A DNA stretch of 64,000 nt from Neorhizobium sp. NCHU2750 (GTDB lineage Bacteria; Pseudomonadota; Alphaproteobacteria; Rhizobiales; Rhizobiaceae): the NCBI RefSeq assembly GCF_003597675.1, contig NZ_CP030828.1, forward strand, positions 322,001 to 386,000, in the 5' to 3' direction. Below, one piece after another: positions 26,449 to 34,834 of the stretch. The first letter of the stretch is position 1, and each line of letters opens with the position of its first letter. The notes below the pieces were generated by a model. That model was not told the DNA's origin and ran no database searches. It saw only the letters and a program-made list of their open reading frames with translations. A program made the translations under genes and the position numbers.

Positions 26449-27999
26449 TCAGGCGAACCACCACCGCTCGGCCGCGCGGGAGCCATCCATCGCCCAGTCG
26501 GTGCCGACCGGATCGAATGCGATCTTCTTGCTGGTCGCATAGACGAAATTGGCGAATGCGAACACGATGGCGCCACCGTCGTCGTGAATGATCTGCTGCA
26601 GATCGTAATACATCTGCCGACGCTTGGTTTCGTCCAGTTCCTGGCGGGCGGCGACAACCAGCTGGTCGACCTTCGGGTCGGACATGTGGGTTTCGTTCCA
26701 CTTCGCCTTGATGGCATCCGTGGTGTACACTCCGCCGATCGCGACGTCTTCTGTGATGCGTCCACTCCATCGCGCCGCGCAGAACGGCTTGTGGAACCAG
26801 ACGTTATCCCAGTAACCGTCTTCCGGAACCTTGTTCACATCGATGTTGATGCCGGCCTTCGCAGCCTGTTCCTTGTAGAGGACTGCGCTGTCCGTCGCGC
26901 CGGCAAACGGCGTTTCGGAGACGAAGAGTTGGGTTGCCAGGGAGTCCATGCCGGCCTTCTTCAAGAGCGACTTGGCCCTGTCCGGGTCATAGGTGCGTTG
27001 CTCGATGTCGGGATTGAAGTAGCGATAGGACGAGTTGATCGGCTGGTCGTTGCCCACGGTGCCGAAGCCGTTCAGGATGCGGTTGACCATGCCCTCGCGG
27101 TCGATCGCGTATTTCATGGCGAGCCGAACGTTAGGATCCTTGAAGGGATCGGCGTCCATCAGCATCGGGAAAACGTAATGGGCCTTGCTCGGGACGCTGA
27201 CGAGGTTGACCATCGGGCTGCGCGCCAGAAGCTTGGCGGTCTTCACATCTGCCGAGTTGAACGCATCGATCTGGCCGGCCTGAAGTGCGGCCGCGCGGGC
27301 AGAGGCATCCTTGATGCAGATGAGCTCGATGGAATCGAAATTGCCGCGGTTCGGCTTCCAGTATTTCTGGTTGCGCGTGGCGGTCATCCGAACGCCGGGT
27401 TCGAACTTGTCCAGCACGTAGGCGCCGGTACCCACTGCCTTGGTGAAGTCTGTGAAGCCGTTGGGAACGATGGAAAGCGCCGGCATGGACAGGATGGCCG
27501 GAAGGTTGACGTTCCCCCGTTTCAGCTTGAAGGTTACTTCCAATGGGCCGGTGGCTGTGATGGTATCGACGTCGGCGAGAAGCGGCTTTGCACCGGATGG
27601 TGTGTTCGGGCCAAAATGCAGATTTATGGAATAAACGACGTCGTCTGCTGTCAGCGACTTGCCGTTATGAAACTCCACGCCCGAGCGGATCTTGAAGACC
27701 CAGGTCTTGGCGTCGGACGAGCCTTCCCATGAGGTGGCGAGCTCGGGGACGAGGTCACCGTTCTGGCCGACTTCTACGAGGCAGTTGTAGATCGCCAGAT
27801 ATGCGTTCTGCTGGTACTGGGTCGCGGAGTAGGGAGGGTTAAGCGTGTCGGTCGTGGCAAAGTCGCCCATGCCGAGACGGAAGTGGCCTCCCTTCTTGGG
27901 CGTTGCGCCGAATGCAGTGCCTTTAAGCGCCAGCGAAGCCGCGGTTGCTGCAGCCCCCATCATGAATGTGCGTCGATCGATCGAGAAGTCGTGAACCAT
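26449..27999 (-). CDS. Peptide/nickel-type ABC transporter substrate-binding protein (DppA/OppA family)
   Basis: This 516-residue family 5 solute-binding protein has an N-terminus with a twin-arginine-like signal (SIDRRTFMMGAAATAASLAL). Family blocks include PELATSWEGSSDAKTWVFKIRSGVEFHNGKSLTADDVVYSI and FKDPNVRLAMKYAIDREGMVNRILNG. It is the first gene of the minus-strand transporter operon, divergent from the LysR gene. Family 5 proteins bind peptides, opines, metal chelates and sulfated or amino sugars. In this neighbourhood the ligand may be a sulfate ester, a sulfonate or a chelator (inference). Confidence 0.93.
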   Translation of the reverse strand: MVHDFSIDRRTFMMGAAATAASLALKGTAFGATPKKGGHFRLGMGDFATTDTLNPPYSATQYQQNAYLAIYNCLVEVGQNGDLVPELATSWEGSSDAKTWVFKIRSGVEFHNGKSLTADDVVYSINLHFGPNTPSGAKPLLADVDTITATGPLEVTFKLKRGNVNLPAILSMPALSIVPNGFTDFTKAVGTGAYVLDKFEPGVRMTATRNQKYWKPNRGNFDSIELICIKDASARAAALQAGQIDAFNSADVKTAKLLARSPMVNLVSVPSKAHYVFPMLMDADPFKDPNVRLAMKYAIDREGMVNRILNGFGTVGNDQPINSSYRYFNPDIEQRTYDPDRAKSLLKKAGMDSLATQLFVSETPFAGATDSAVLYKEQAAKAGINIDVNKVPEDGYWDNVWFHKPFCAARWSGRITEDVAIGGVYTTDAIKAKWNETHMSDPKVDQLVVAARQELDETKRRQMYYDLQQIIHDDGGAIVFAFANFVYATSKKIAFDPVGTDWAMDGSRAAERWWFA

Positions 28000-28134
28000 T
28001 GCGTTCCCCTTATTGGTTTATTGAAGCAATTGAACTTGCCGGTGGATTTGCTGCCGGATTGGGCGCGGCGATGTCTTTGCGGCGTCCCTGAATGGTCTCC
28101 TGTTTGACATTTGTCAGTGAAATGCTAGTTCGGA

Positions 28135-28164
28135 GTCGAATTATTGTCTATACAATAATTCGAC
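28135..28164. promoter_or_regulatory. 13-bp perfect palindrome in the dppA/lysR divergent promoter
   Basis: GTCGAATTATTGT and its exact complement flank a 4-base centre CTAT. The core ATTGTCTATACAAT (28143-28156) looks like a GntR/HutC-type operator and is partly repeated before the sulfatase (15896) and before the ATPase-regulator-FGE operon (29287). It is placed 136 bases from the binding-protein start and 157 from the LysR start, so it could control both. Confidence 0.65.
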
Positions 28165-28275
28165 TTTCGATACCGCGCTGCGGCTCAGGTTTGCAGGTTC
28201 TCCGGTGCCTTTGCTCTGCCGTTAAGTGGTGGGCAAGTTTTTGACAAACGACAAGTCGCGTTGGCTTGCTTTTCG

Positions 28276-28292
28276 TTTTAGTTTTTCTAAAA
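28276..28292 (-). promoter_or_regulatory. 17-base inverted repeat upstream of lysR (second copy)
   Basis: TTTTAG-TTTTT-CTAAAA is the exact reverse complement of the element at 19093-19109. It lies 29 bases before the GTG of the LysR-type gene, where an autoregulatory LysR site (T-N11-A core) would be expected. Confidence 0.5.
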
Positions 28293-28320
28293 TACCGGTC
28301 GCCATTGGAACGAAGATCGA

Positions 28321-29232
28321 GTGATCCCGTATTTAAAAGCTCTTCAGGTGTTCGAGGCTGTTGGAACCCACGGCAGCGTCACGGCCGCGGCCCGCATACT
28401 TGGAGTATCGCCGGGCGCGGTGAGCCAGCAGATTCACAAACTCGAAGATCATCTCGGCATAACCCTCCTGGAACGTGGCGGGCGAAGGATGGAGCTGACG
28501 TCCTGGGGGCGCGTCTATCACGCCGAAATCAAGTTGGGCTTTGACCAGCTCGCAAACGCGCAGAACGTCTTGAAACGCGCGCGGAACGATAGCGGGATTA
28601 CGCTGAGTTCACTGACCTCGGTCATCAATAAATGGATGGGTCGCAAGATTTTCGACTGGCAGGCGCTCAATCCTGGTGTGGCCATCCAGCTCGTCGGCAC
28701 GGAGCGAGAGCCAAAGCTCGGAGAGGAGGAGGTCGATTTCCGGATCTATTACGGTTCTCAAGTGCACCACGAACACTATGTCGAGCTTTTCACCGATTGG
28801 GTTGTGCCGGCGTGTGCCCCGGGATTGATCAAGGCCGATCCGCCGAACGAGCCGGCAGATATTCTTAATCATCCGCTGCTCCACATCGTTTGGGCCAACA
28901 TTTATACGCCCGCTCCGAGCTGGGCAGACTGGGCCAAAAGCATAGGCAGCCATCGTCGTGTCGGAGAGGGTGGATTGTCGTACCAGCTATCGAGCAGTGC
29001 AATTGATGCGGCGGTCGCAGGCAGGGGATTTGTGCTCGCCCAGTTGGCCCTCATTGCCGACGAGTTGGAAACAGGTCGCCTTGTCGTTCCGTTTGATCAT
29101 CGCCTGAAACTGTCTGATCCATATCTGCTGGCTTGGAACAGGGCATCGCTCGAAAAGCCGTTTGCCCAGGAATTCAAGCGCTGGATCATTACTGCCGGAA
29201 AGAAGCAGGCTAGGCTCTCGGCGCCGCAATGA
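28321..29232 (+). CDS. LysR-type transcriptional regulator (GcvA-like)
   Basis: This 303-residue regulator starts with GTG. The N-terminal helix-turn-helix (LKALQVFEAVGTHGSVTAAARILGVSPGAVSQQIHKLEDHLGITLLER) is followed by a LysR substrate-binding domain. It is divergent from the dppA-type gene across a 321-base region with two palindromic elements. It probably responds to the imported compound or a breakdown product and may also act on the second monooxygenase operon through the shared 17-base repeat. Confidence 0.9.
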   Translation: MIPYLKALQVFEAVGTHGSVTAAARILGVSPGAVSQQIHKLEDHLGITLLERGGRRMELTSWGRVYHAEIKLGFDQLANAQNVLKRARNDSGITLSSLTSVINKWMGRKIFDWQALNPGVAIQLVGTEREPKLGEEEVDFRIYYGSQVHHEHYVELFTDWVVPACAPGLIKADPPNEPADILNHPLLHIVWANIYTPAPSWADWAKSIGSHRRVGEGGLSYQLSSSAIDAAVAGRGFVLAQLALIADELETGRLVVPFDHRLKLSDPYLLAWNRASLEKPFAQEFKRWIITAGKKQARLSAPQ

Positions 29233-29286
29233 TCAGCATGTCGCCTAACGGAGCGAAGTAGCTCGTCGGCATGGAATTGACTTTCA

Positions 29287-29300
29287 AATGTATATACGAA
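29287..29300 (+). promoter_or_regulatory. Candidate HutC/GntR-type operator upstream of the ATPase-regulator-FGE operon
   Basis: AATGTATATACGAA shares the nine-base TGTATATAC with the site before the sulfatase (15898-15906) and resembles the palindrome core at 28143. It lies about 210 bases before the ATPase gene, in a position for autoregulation by the HutC-type repressor encoded two genes later. Confidence 0.4.
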
Positions 29301-29508
29301 TAAGCTGCAAAATAGTGAAAGCTGCAAGGGCCCGATGGCACCTATCAGTCATCGACACGCATGATTTCGCTATGGCCTGTCGGAGGCTGATATGTGCCGA
29401 GAAGGGTGGCTGTCGTGGCGGGAAATACCGGTTTGTGTTGGGCCTGATATCCTAAGCGTTGTGCGGCCTGAGCTGGACGGAACATTACCAAGAAAGGCAA
29501 AGCCCGAG

Positions 29509-31149
29509 ATGTCTCAATCCGATCAGGCCGATATCAAGGCCCCGCTTCTGTCCATCCGGGACCTGCGCATTGAAGTGCGCAGTGGCGACGGGTGGCGCGA
29601 GGTTGTGCATGGCGTATCGCTGGATGTTCGCCGAGGCGATATTCTGGGCGTCATCGGAGAATCGGGCGCTGGCAAATCGACCATTGGCCTTGCGGCCATG
29701 GGTTATGCGAGAGAGGGTGGCCGTATTGCGTCCGGCTCGGTCATTTTTGATGGTGTCGAGGTCACTGAGCTTGGTGAAAAGGCGCTGGAGAAGATCCGCG
29801 GCGTTCGCATAGCCTATGTCGCCCAGTCGGCTGCAAGCTTCTTCAATCCCGCTCATACGTTGCTCGATCAGTTCTGCGAGGTTCTGTTGCGGCGCAATAT
29901 GATGTCCAAGGCGGATGCGCGAGCCAAGGGGCAGCGCATCTATCGGGAACTGGGGCTACCCGATCCGGACAATATCGGCGATCGATATCCGCATCAGTTG
30001 TCCGGTGGCCAGTTGCAGCGCGCGATGATTGCCATGGCCATGGCGACAGATCCTGACCTGATCATTTTCGACGAGCCAACGACGGCGCTTGATGTCACGA
30101 CGCAGTTGGATGTGATTGCGTCGATCCGCGATACGCTGGCGAAGAGCTCGGCGGCTGCCATTTACATCAGTCACGACCTTGCACTCGTGGCGCAGGTGGC
30201 CACTCACATTGCAGTCATGCGCCATGGCGATCTTGTGGAATATGCGCCGACGCGCGAATTACTTGCCGCGCCCAAGGAAAACTACACCGCCGAACTCATC
30301 CGTGAGAAAGTCCCGGCTATTGCGGCCTCAACAGTCGAGAAGGGGCGCTATCCGGTCCTGCACGTGGAGAAAATTTCCGCCGGCTACGGCAATGTCGTCA
30401 ATGTTCTGCAGGACATAGATCTGAAGATCGATCGCGGCAGCACGGTAGCCGTTGTCGGCGAGTCCGGCTCCGGAAAATCGACGCTGGCCCGTGTGATCTG
30501 CGGATTGTTGCCGGCGGCCTCCGGACACATGCTGTTCAACAATCGCGAACTTGAGCCCGACTTCAGGAAACGCAGCCGCGACACGCTACGGCGGATCCAG
30601 CTTGTCTATCAAATGCCCGACCTCGCATTGAACCCGCGCCTCAAGATTGGAGAAGTCATCGGGCGGCCGCTCGAATTCTATCATGGCCTCAGCGGAGCCA
30701 AGAACAAGGCTCGCGTGATCGAATTGCTGGAGACGCTGGAGCTGAAGCCGGAATATTTCGACCGCTATCAGAGCCAGCTCTCGGGTGGTGAAAAGCAACG
30801 TGTTTCCATCGCCCGCGCACTTGCCGCCGAGCCGGACCTGATCATTTGCGACGAGATCACATCTGCGCTTGACCAGTTGGTCGCGGCGGAAGTGCTGAAG
30901 ACGATGGCTCGCCTGAAGAGCGAATTCGGGGTGAGCTACATGTTCATTACCCACGACATGAACACCGTCAAGGCGATCGCCGACGATGTCGTCGTCATGC
31001 GCCATGGAAAGGTTCTGGATCAGGGACCAAAGACCGCAGTGTTCTCGCCTCCGTACAACGCGTATACGGAGCTGCTGTTGACGTCGACGCCGGAGATGGA
31101 TCCAGATTGGCTTGACCGGGCGATGCAAGGACGCAGGACGTTGCTGTAG
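29509..31149 (+). CDS. Peptide/nickel-type ABC transporter ATP-binding protein (DppD-DppF fusion)
   Basis: This protein of about 546 residues joins two complete ATPase domains. The first has GESGAGKST, the signature LSGGQLQRAMIAMAMA and Walker B LIIFDEPTTALD. The second has GESGSGKST, LSGGEKQRVSIARALA and LIICDEITSALD; the usual Glu-Pro after the Walker B Asp is altered to EI. The ATG at 29509 gives the normal N-terminus (MSQSDQADIKAPLLSIRDLRIEV); the frame is open to 29392 without a good ribosome site. It would drive the DppBC-like permeases at 24548-26339, although it is encoded on the other strand in its own operon with the HutC-type regulator and FGE. Confidence 0.93.
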   Translation: MSQSDQADIKAPLLSIRDLRIEVRSGDGWREVVHGVSLDVRRGDILGVIGESGAGKSTIGLAAMGYAREGGRIASGSVIFDGVEVTELGEKALEKIRGVRIAYVAQSAASFFNPAHTLLDQFCEVLLRRNMMSKADARAKGQRIYRELGLPDPDNIGDRYPHQLSGGQLQRAMIAMAMATDPDLIIFDEPTTALDVTTQLDVIASIRDTLAKSSAAAIYISHDLALVAQVATHIAVMRHGDLVEYAPTRELLAAPKENYTAELIREKVPAIAASTVEKGRYPVLHVEKISAGYGNVVNVLQDIDLKIDRGSTVAVVGESGSGKSTLARVICGLLPAASGHMLFNNRELEPDFRKRSRDTLRRIQLVYQMPDLALNPRLKIGEVIGRPLEFYHGLSGAKNKARVIELLETLELKPEYFDRYQSQLSGGEKQRVSIARALAAEPDLIICDEITSALDQLVAAEVLKTMARLKSEFGVSYMFITHDMNTVKAIADDVVVMRHGKVLDQGPKTAVFSPPYNAYTELLLTSTPEMDPDWLDRAMQGRRTLL

Positions 31150-31177
31150 ATGATGATTTGACATTGGGGGAGATGTC

Positions 31178-31900
31178 GTGACTTCGATGCACCAGAGGAT
31201 CTTCGACGATATCGAGCAGAAGATCGTCACCGGCAGCTGGCCTCCAGGCGCTCGCGTGCCCCCCGAACACGAATTGGAGGGCACATATAATTGCTCGCGG
31301 ATGACGGTGAACAAGGCGCTTTCGGCGCTCGCCAGCCGTGGCATGATCGTGCGACGCCGGCGCATCGGATCGTTTGTATCCCGGCCTCAGATCGATCGAA
31401 CTGTGCTCGATATCCAGGATATCGGCGTCGAGGCCCGCAAGGCCGGTCATACGCACAGCTATCGGATACTGATGCGAAAGGTCGACAGGCTCAGCGAGGC
31501 GGAAGCGGAGAAGACCGGAGAAAAGAAGGGTATCGAGGTCCTCCGCTTGGAATGCCTGCATTTCGTCGACGGGAAGCCGAACGCGTTGGAGCAGCGCATC
31601 ATCATGTTGGATCTGGTCCCGCGCGCGCGCTTCGAAACATTCGAAAGTACCCCTCCCGCCAGCTGGTTGCTGGACCAACTGCCATGGTCTCAGGCGAGGC
31701 ACGTCATCCGCGCCGTTCTCGCCGACAAGGCAGCGGCAAAACTGCTTGAGATCGAACGCAGCGAACCATGCCTCCTGCTCGTGCGTCAGACATGGCAGAA
31801 TGATAGGACCGTCACCTATGTCGAAATGGTGCACCCCGGTGACCGGTATCAATTCGCGGGTATGCTTTCGCCTTCCGGGAGCGCGATGAACGCCGAATAG
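31178..31900 (+). CDS. GntR-family regulator, HutC/UTRA type
   Basis: This 240-residue repressor has an N-terminal winged helix (HQRIFDDIEQKIVTGSWPPGARVPPEHELEGTYNCSRMTVNKALSALASRGMIVRRRRIGSFV) and a C-terminal UTRA ligand-binding domain. The sequence resembles histidine-utilisation repressor HutC, but no hut genes are nearby. The start is the GTG at 31178 after GGGGGAGAT; an ATG three codons later is possible. It lies 28 bases after the ATPase gene and 38 bases before the FGE gene. It probably controls the transport/sulfatase functions through the TGTATA-type sites listed here. Confidence 0.88.
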   Translation: MTSMHQRIFDDIEQKIVTGSWPPGARVPPEHELEGTYNCSRMTVNKALSALASRGMIVRRRRIGSFVSRPQIDRTVLDIQDIGVEARKAGHTHSYRILMRKVDRLSEAEAEKTGEKKGIEVLRLECLHFVDGKPNALEQRIIMLDLVPRARFETFESTPPASWLLDQLPWSQARHVIRAVLADKAAAKLLEIERSEPCLLLVRQTWQNDRTVTYVEMVHPGDRYQFAGMLSPSGSAMNAE

Positions 31901-31938
31901 CACACCTACCTTGGCTTTATGGACCGATGGAGAACGCA

Positions 31939-32907
31939 ATGGGCTCATGTTGCTCGAGTGGCGGGCGTCAGAATGAGGCCGGGGCTTTGCCAACCCGGCA
32001 GGAATGGCAGCCTATAAATCGGCTGACGCCTCTCCGAACAGGCCGCAGCGCGTGCGATGTCATTGCCGTAAAGGGTGGTGCAACCTTCGTGGGCACCAGC
32101 GAGCCGGTTTTGCCGATGGATGGCGAGGGCCCCAGGCGTGCCATCACTCTCGATGATTTCTATCTGGAAGCCGAAGCGGTGACTGTGGCACGGTTTGCTG
32201 AATTCGTGGAGAGCACCGGTTATGTCACCGAGGCCGAAACATTCGGATGCTCGGCCGTGTTCTCTGGCCTTTTGCCAGATGCTGCCCGCGCGACACATAA
32301 TATTGCGGGGACACCCCGGTGGATGCAGATCGACGCTGCGTCGTGGAACAGGCCGGAGGGACCCGGAAGCTCGACCGGGGACCGCCTGGAGCATCCGGTG
32401 ACGCAGGTCTCATGGAATGATGCGATGGCTTTTGCAGCTTGGGCGGGAGGTCGCCTGCCGACCGAGGCGGAGTGGGAACATGCCGCCCGCGGAGGAAACC
32501 GTAGCCGTCGTTACCCCTGGGGAGATGCCGAGCCGCGTGACGATACGATCTTCTGCAATATCTGGCAGGGCCGTTTTCCGCATGAGAACACGTTGGCGGA
32601 TGGCTTCTTAGGCACCGCGCCCGCCCGCAGCTATGACCCTACGGATGACGGCTTCTATAATCTGGCTGGCAATGTCTGGGAGTGGACTGCCGAGCCATTT
32701 CGCGTCCGCTCGGTGTCGAAGGCGGCCAAGATCCGTAACCTGCAGGCCGCGAAGAACATCGAAAAAATCCTCAAGGGCGGCTCCTTCCTGTGTCATGAGA
32801 GCTATTGCTATCGCTATAGGATCGCTGCGCGGATTGGTCTGTCGCCCGATAGCGCTGCCAGCAACGTTGGCTTCCGGTTGGCATATGACAGAATGCCGGC
32901 GATGTGA
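31939..32907 (+). CDS. Formylglycine-generating enzyme (sulfatase-modifying factor)
   Basis: This FGE/SUMF1-family oxidase of about 322 residues converts the Cys of a sulfatase CxPxR motif into formylglycine. Family blocks are LDDFYLEAEAVTVARFAEFVESTGYVTEAE, HPVTQVSWNDAMAFAAWAGGRLPTEAEWEHAARGG, YPWGD, YNLAGNVWEWT, and the C-terminal GGSFLCHESYCYRYRIAAR with the two active-site copper-binding cysteines spaced C-x4-C, then GFRLA. The ATG at 31939 has GGAGA upstream; an in-frame ATG at 31927 adds MENA. The N-terminus carries GSCCSSGG, an unusual cysteine cluster. Its natural client is the sulfatase at 16176. Confidence 0.94.
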   Translation: MGSCCSSGGRQNEAGALPTRQEWQPINRLTPLRTGRSACDVIAVKGGATFVGTSEPVLPMDGEGPRRAITLDDFYLEAEAVTVARFAEFVESTGYVTEAETFGCSAVFSGLLPDAARATHNIAGTPRWMQIDAASWNRPEGPGSSTGDRLEHPVTQVSWNDAMAFAAWAGGRLPTEAEWEHAARGGNRSRRYPWGDAEPRDDTIFCNIWQGRFPHENTLADGFLGTAPARSYDPTDDGFYNLAGNVWEWTAEPFRVRSVSKAAKIRNLQAAKNIEKILKGGSFLCHESYCYRYRIAARIGLSPDSAASNVGFRLAYDRMPAM

Positions 32908-33066
32908 TGAAGGGCGCGGGCCGACCGCGGACTGATGAACCCTCGGATTACTCCCGCCTGAGCCCGTTCAGCCGGCAATGCTTGCCTTGGAAGCGTACAT
33001 TTACATATTTTCTAGATAGGGATATTTATTGTCCTTAATGCGAATTTCATGCCCGGATGCCTTTGA

Positions 33067-33555
33067 ATGATCCTGAAGAGTCAAGTGGAGTGGGCGCTGC
33101 ATTGCTGTGCCGTTCTGTCGGGCCTGCCGGAAGGCCGGTACCTGTCCACGAAAGCCCTTGCCGAATTCCACGGGCTGCCGAAGGAATATCTTTCCAAAGC
33201 GCTTCAAAGCCTGTCGCAGGCGGGCCTCGTCGATACGACGCTTGGTCCCTCTGGTGGGTACCGTTTGGCGAAGGCGCCATCGGAACTGACATTCCTGGAC
33301 GTCGTCGAGGCTGTCGAGGGCGCCGGCAGAACATTCGTCTGCCAGAATATCAGGGAGAACAATCCCTGCAGACCCAAAGGCTATTGCGACGATGGACCGT
33401 GCGCGGTTGCCCGGGTGATGTGGGAAGCCGACGAGGCTTGGCGGGCTGCTCTTCGCAAGGTGACCTTTGCCGATCTCGGCAAGACGCTGGAGGCGGAGAT
33501 CGATCCGTCGATCTGGGCGGGGACTTTCCAATGGGTTCTCAGACGGGCTGGCTAA
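33067..33555 (+). CDS. Rrf2-family regulator with cysteine cluster
   Basis: This 162-residue protein has the Rrf2 winged helix (LSTKALAEFHGLPKEYLSKALQSLSQAGLVDTTLGPSGGYRLAKAPSELTFLDVVEAVEG) and cysteines at 92, 101, 107 and 112. The C-x8-C-x5-C spacing is close to that of Fe-S sensors such as RirA, IscR and NsrR, so it probably senses iron, NO or redox state. It stands alone, convergent with the MFS gene. It is too divergent to name. Confidence 0.86.
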   Translation: MILKSQVEWALHCCAVLSGLPEGRYLSTKALAEFHGLPKEYLSKALQSLSQAGLVDTTLGPSGGYRLAKAPSELTFLDVVEAVEGAGRTFVCQNIRENNPCRPKGYCDDGPCAVARVMWEADEAWRAALRKVTFADLGKTLEAEIDPSIWAGTFQWVLRRAG

Positions 33556-33583
33556 AAGATCCAGCCATTCGCAATCGGCCCGA

Positions 33584-34834
33584 TCAAACTTCCATGGCTG
33601 TCGCGGCGGGCGCTTTCTTGTTGGTCCAGAAGACGCAAGCCAGCGTCAGCACGCAGAAAAACAGCATCGTACCGGTCATCGATAGAGCGCCCAAATCGAC
33701 CAGTGATTTCACGATGATGCTGCCGATTGCGCCCATGCCCATGATCATTGCATTCATCAGCGCCGAGGCCGCCCCGGCGACATGGGCAACCGGCTGTAGC
33801 GCCGCTTGCTGTACGTTGGGCTGCAGTAGGCCGAAGGAAAATGCATTCACCACAAGCAGCACGCCGAGAATTTCCACTGTCAGCAGGTGCGTGATACTCA
33901 GTACGGCACCGATGAGCATCGAGATGACAGAGGCCGTCGCCGCTGTGACCACAAGCTTGAACGGATCAACCGCCCGCTTGTTAAGCGCGGCCGAGACTGC
34001 CGAAGCCGCCATGATTCCCGCGCCGCACATGCCGAACATCAGGGCATAAACCTGAGGCGATACGTCAAACACGCTGATCACCACAAGCGATGAGCCGGCG
34101 ACATAGGAAAAGTGGCTGCCGAAATTGAGCGCCAGCACCATCACGTTGCCAATGGCCGTGCGATTGCGCAGGATCTGGCCAAAGCTTTGGATCATGCCAA
34201 TACGCGGACTTGTCTGCGTTCGCTTTGGCGCCGTCTCGGGTAGGAAAAGCGTGACGGCGATGAACAGCGCGGAACTCCCCGCGGTCATGAAGCCATAGAT
34301 CCAGCGCCAATCGCCGACTGTCATCAAAAAGGCGCCGACGGAAGGCGCCAGCATGGGGCCGAGGGTTCGAAAGACTGCCGCGGTGGACAGGAGTGTCCGC
34401 GCTTTCACTCCCTCATGGCAGTCACGGATCAGGCTAAGCGCCAGAACGGGTCCCGCGCCGGCACTCATTCCCTGCAAAAGGCGCCAGGCAAGGAGGTGTT
34501 CGATGGAGCCGGTCAACATGCAGAAGATACTGGCAATCGCATAAATGCCGCAGCCAACAATAAGTACCGGTCGTCGCCCGACGCGATCAGACAATGGACC
34601 GTAGAGAAGCGGTGCCACCGAGAAGCCGAGGAGAAACGTCGTAAGCGTCAGAGCCACGGTCGATGGCTCGGTTTTCAAAGCGTCAGCCATCATGTCGAAA
34701 GCGGGCAAGCCGACATCGATGGACATGGAGGGAAACGCCATCAGGGCGCCGCAGAGCGCCGTAAAGGCAACGGAATTGGGAGAAATGCGCACGGTCGGGA
34801 GAAGGTAGGACTTGGATAAATGAGGGTATGACAT
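33584..34834 (-). CDS. Bcr/CflA-family MFS multidrug exporter
   Basis: This 416-residue major facilitator has about twelve helices. It shows the Bcr/CflA pattern: FPSMSIDVGLPAFDMMADAL in the first loop, a motif A-like YGPLSDRVGRRPVLIVG after TM2 and LLQGMSAGAGPVLALSLIRDCH in TM4-5. It probably exports a drug or metabolite. It is convergent with the Rrf2 gene, with a 28-base gap, and is monocistronic. Confidence 0.9.
   Translation of the reverse strand: MSYPHLSKSYLLPTVRISPNSVAFTALCGALMAFPSMSIDVGLPAFDMMADALKTEPSTVALTLTTFLLGFSVAPLLYGPLSDRVGRRPVLIVGCGIYAIASIFCMLTGSIEHLLAWRLLQGMSAGAGPVLALSLIRDCHEGVKARTLLSTAAVFRTLGPMLAPSVGAFLMTVGDWRWIYGFMTAGSSALFIAVTLFLPETAPKRTQTSPRIGMIQSFGQILRNRTAIGNVMVLALNFGSHFSYVAGSSLVVISVFDVSPQVYALMFGMCGAGIMAASAVSAALNKRAVDPFKLVVTAATASVISMLIGAVLSITHLLTVEILGVLLVVNAFSFGLLQPNVQQAALQPVAHVAGAASALMNAMIMGMGAIGSIIVKSLVDLGALSMTGTMLFFCVLTLACVFWTNKKAPAATAMEV

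Noticed and set aside
26446-27732. 428-codon plus-strand open frame opposite the dppA-type gene
   Set aside because: Antisense shadow of a complete family 5 binding protein; the translated sequence has no domain pattern.
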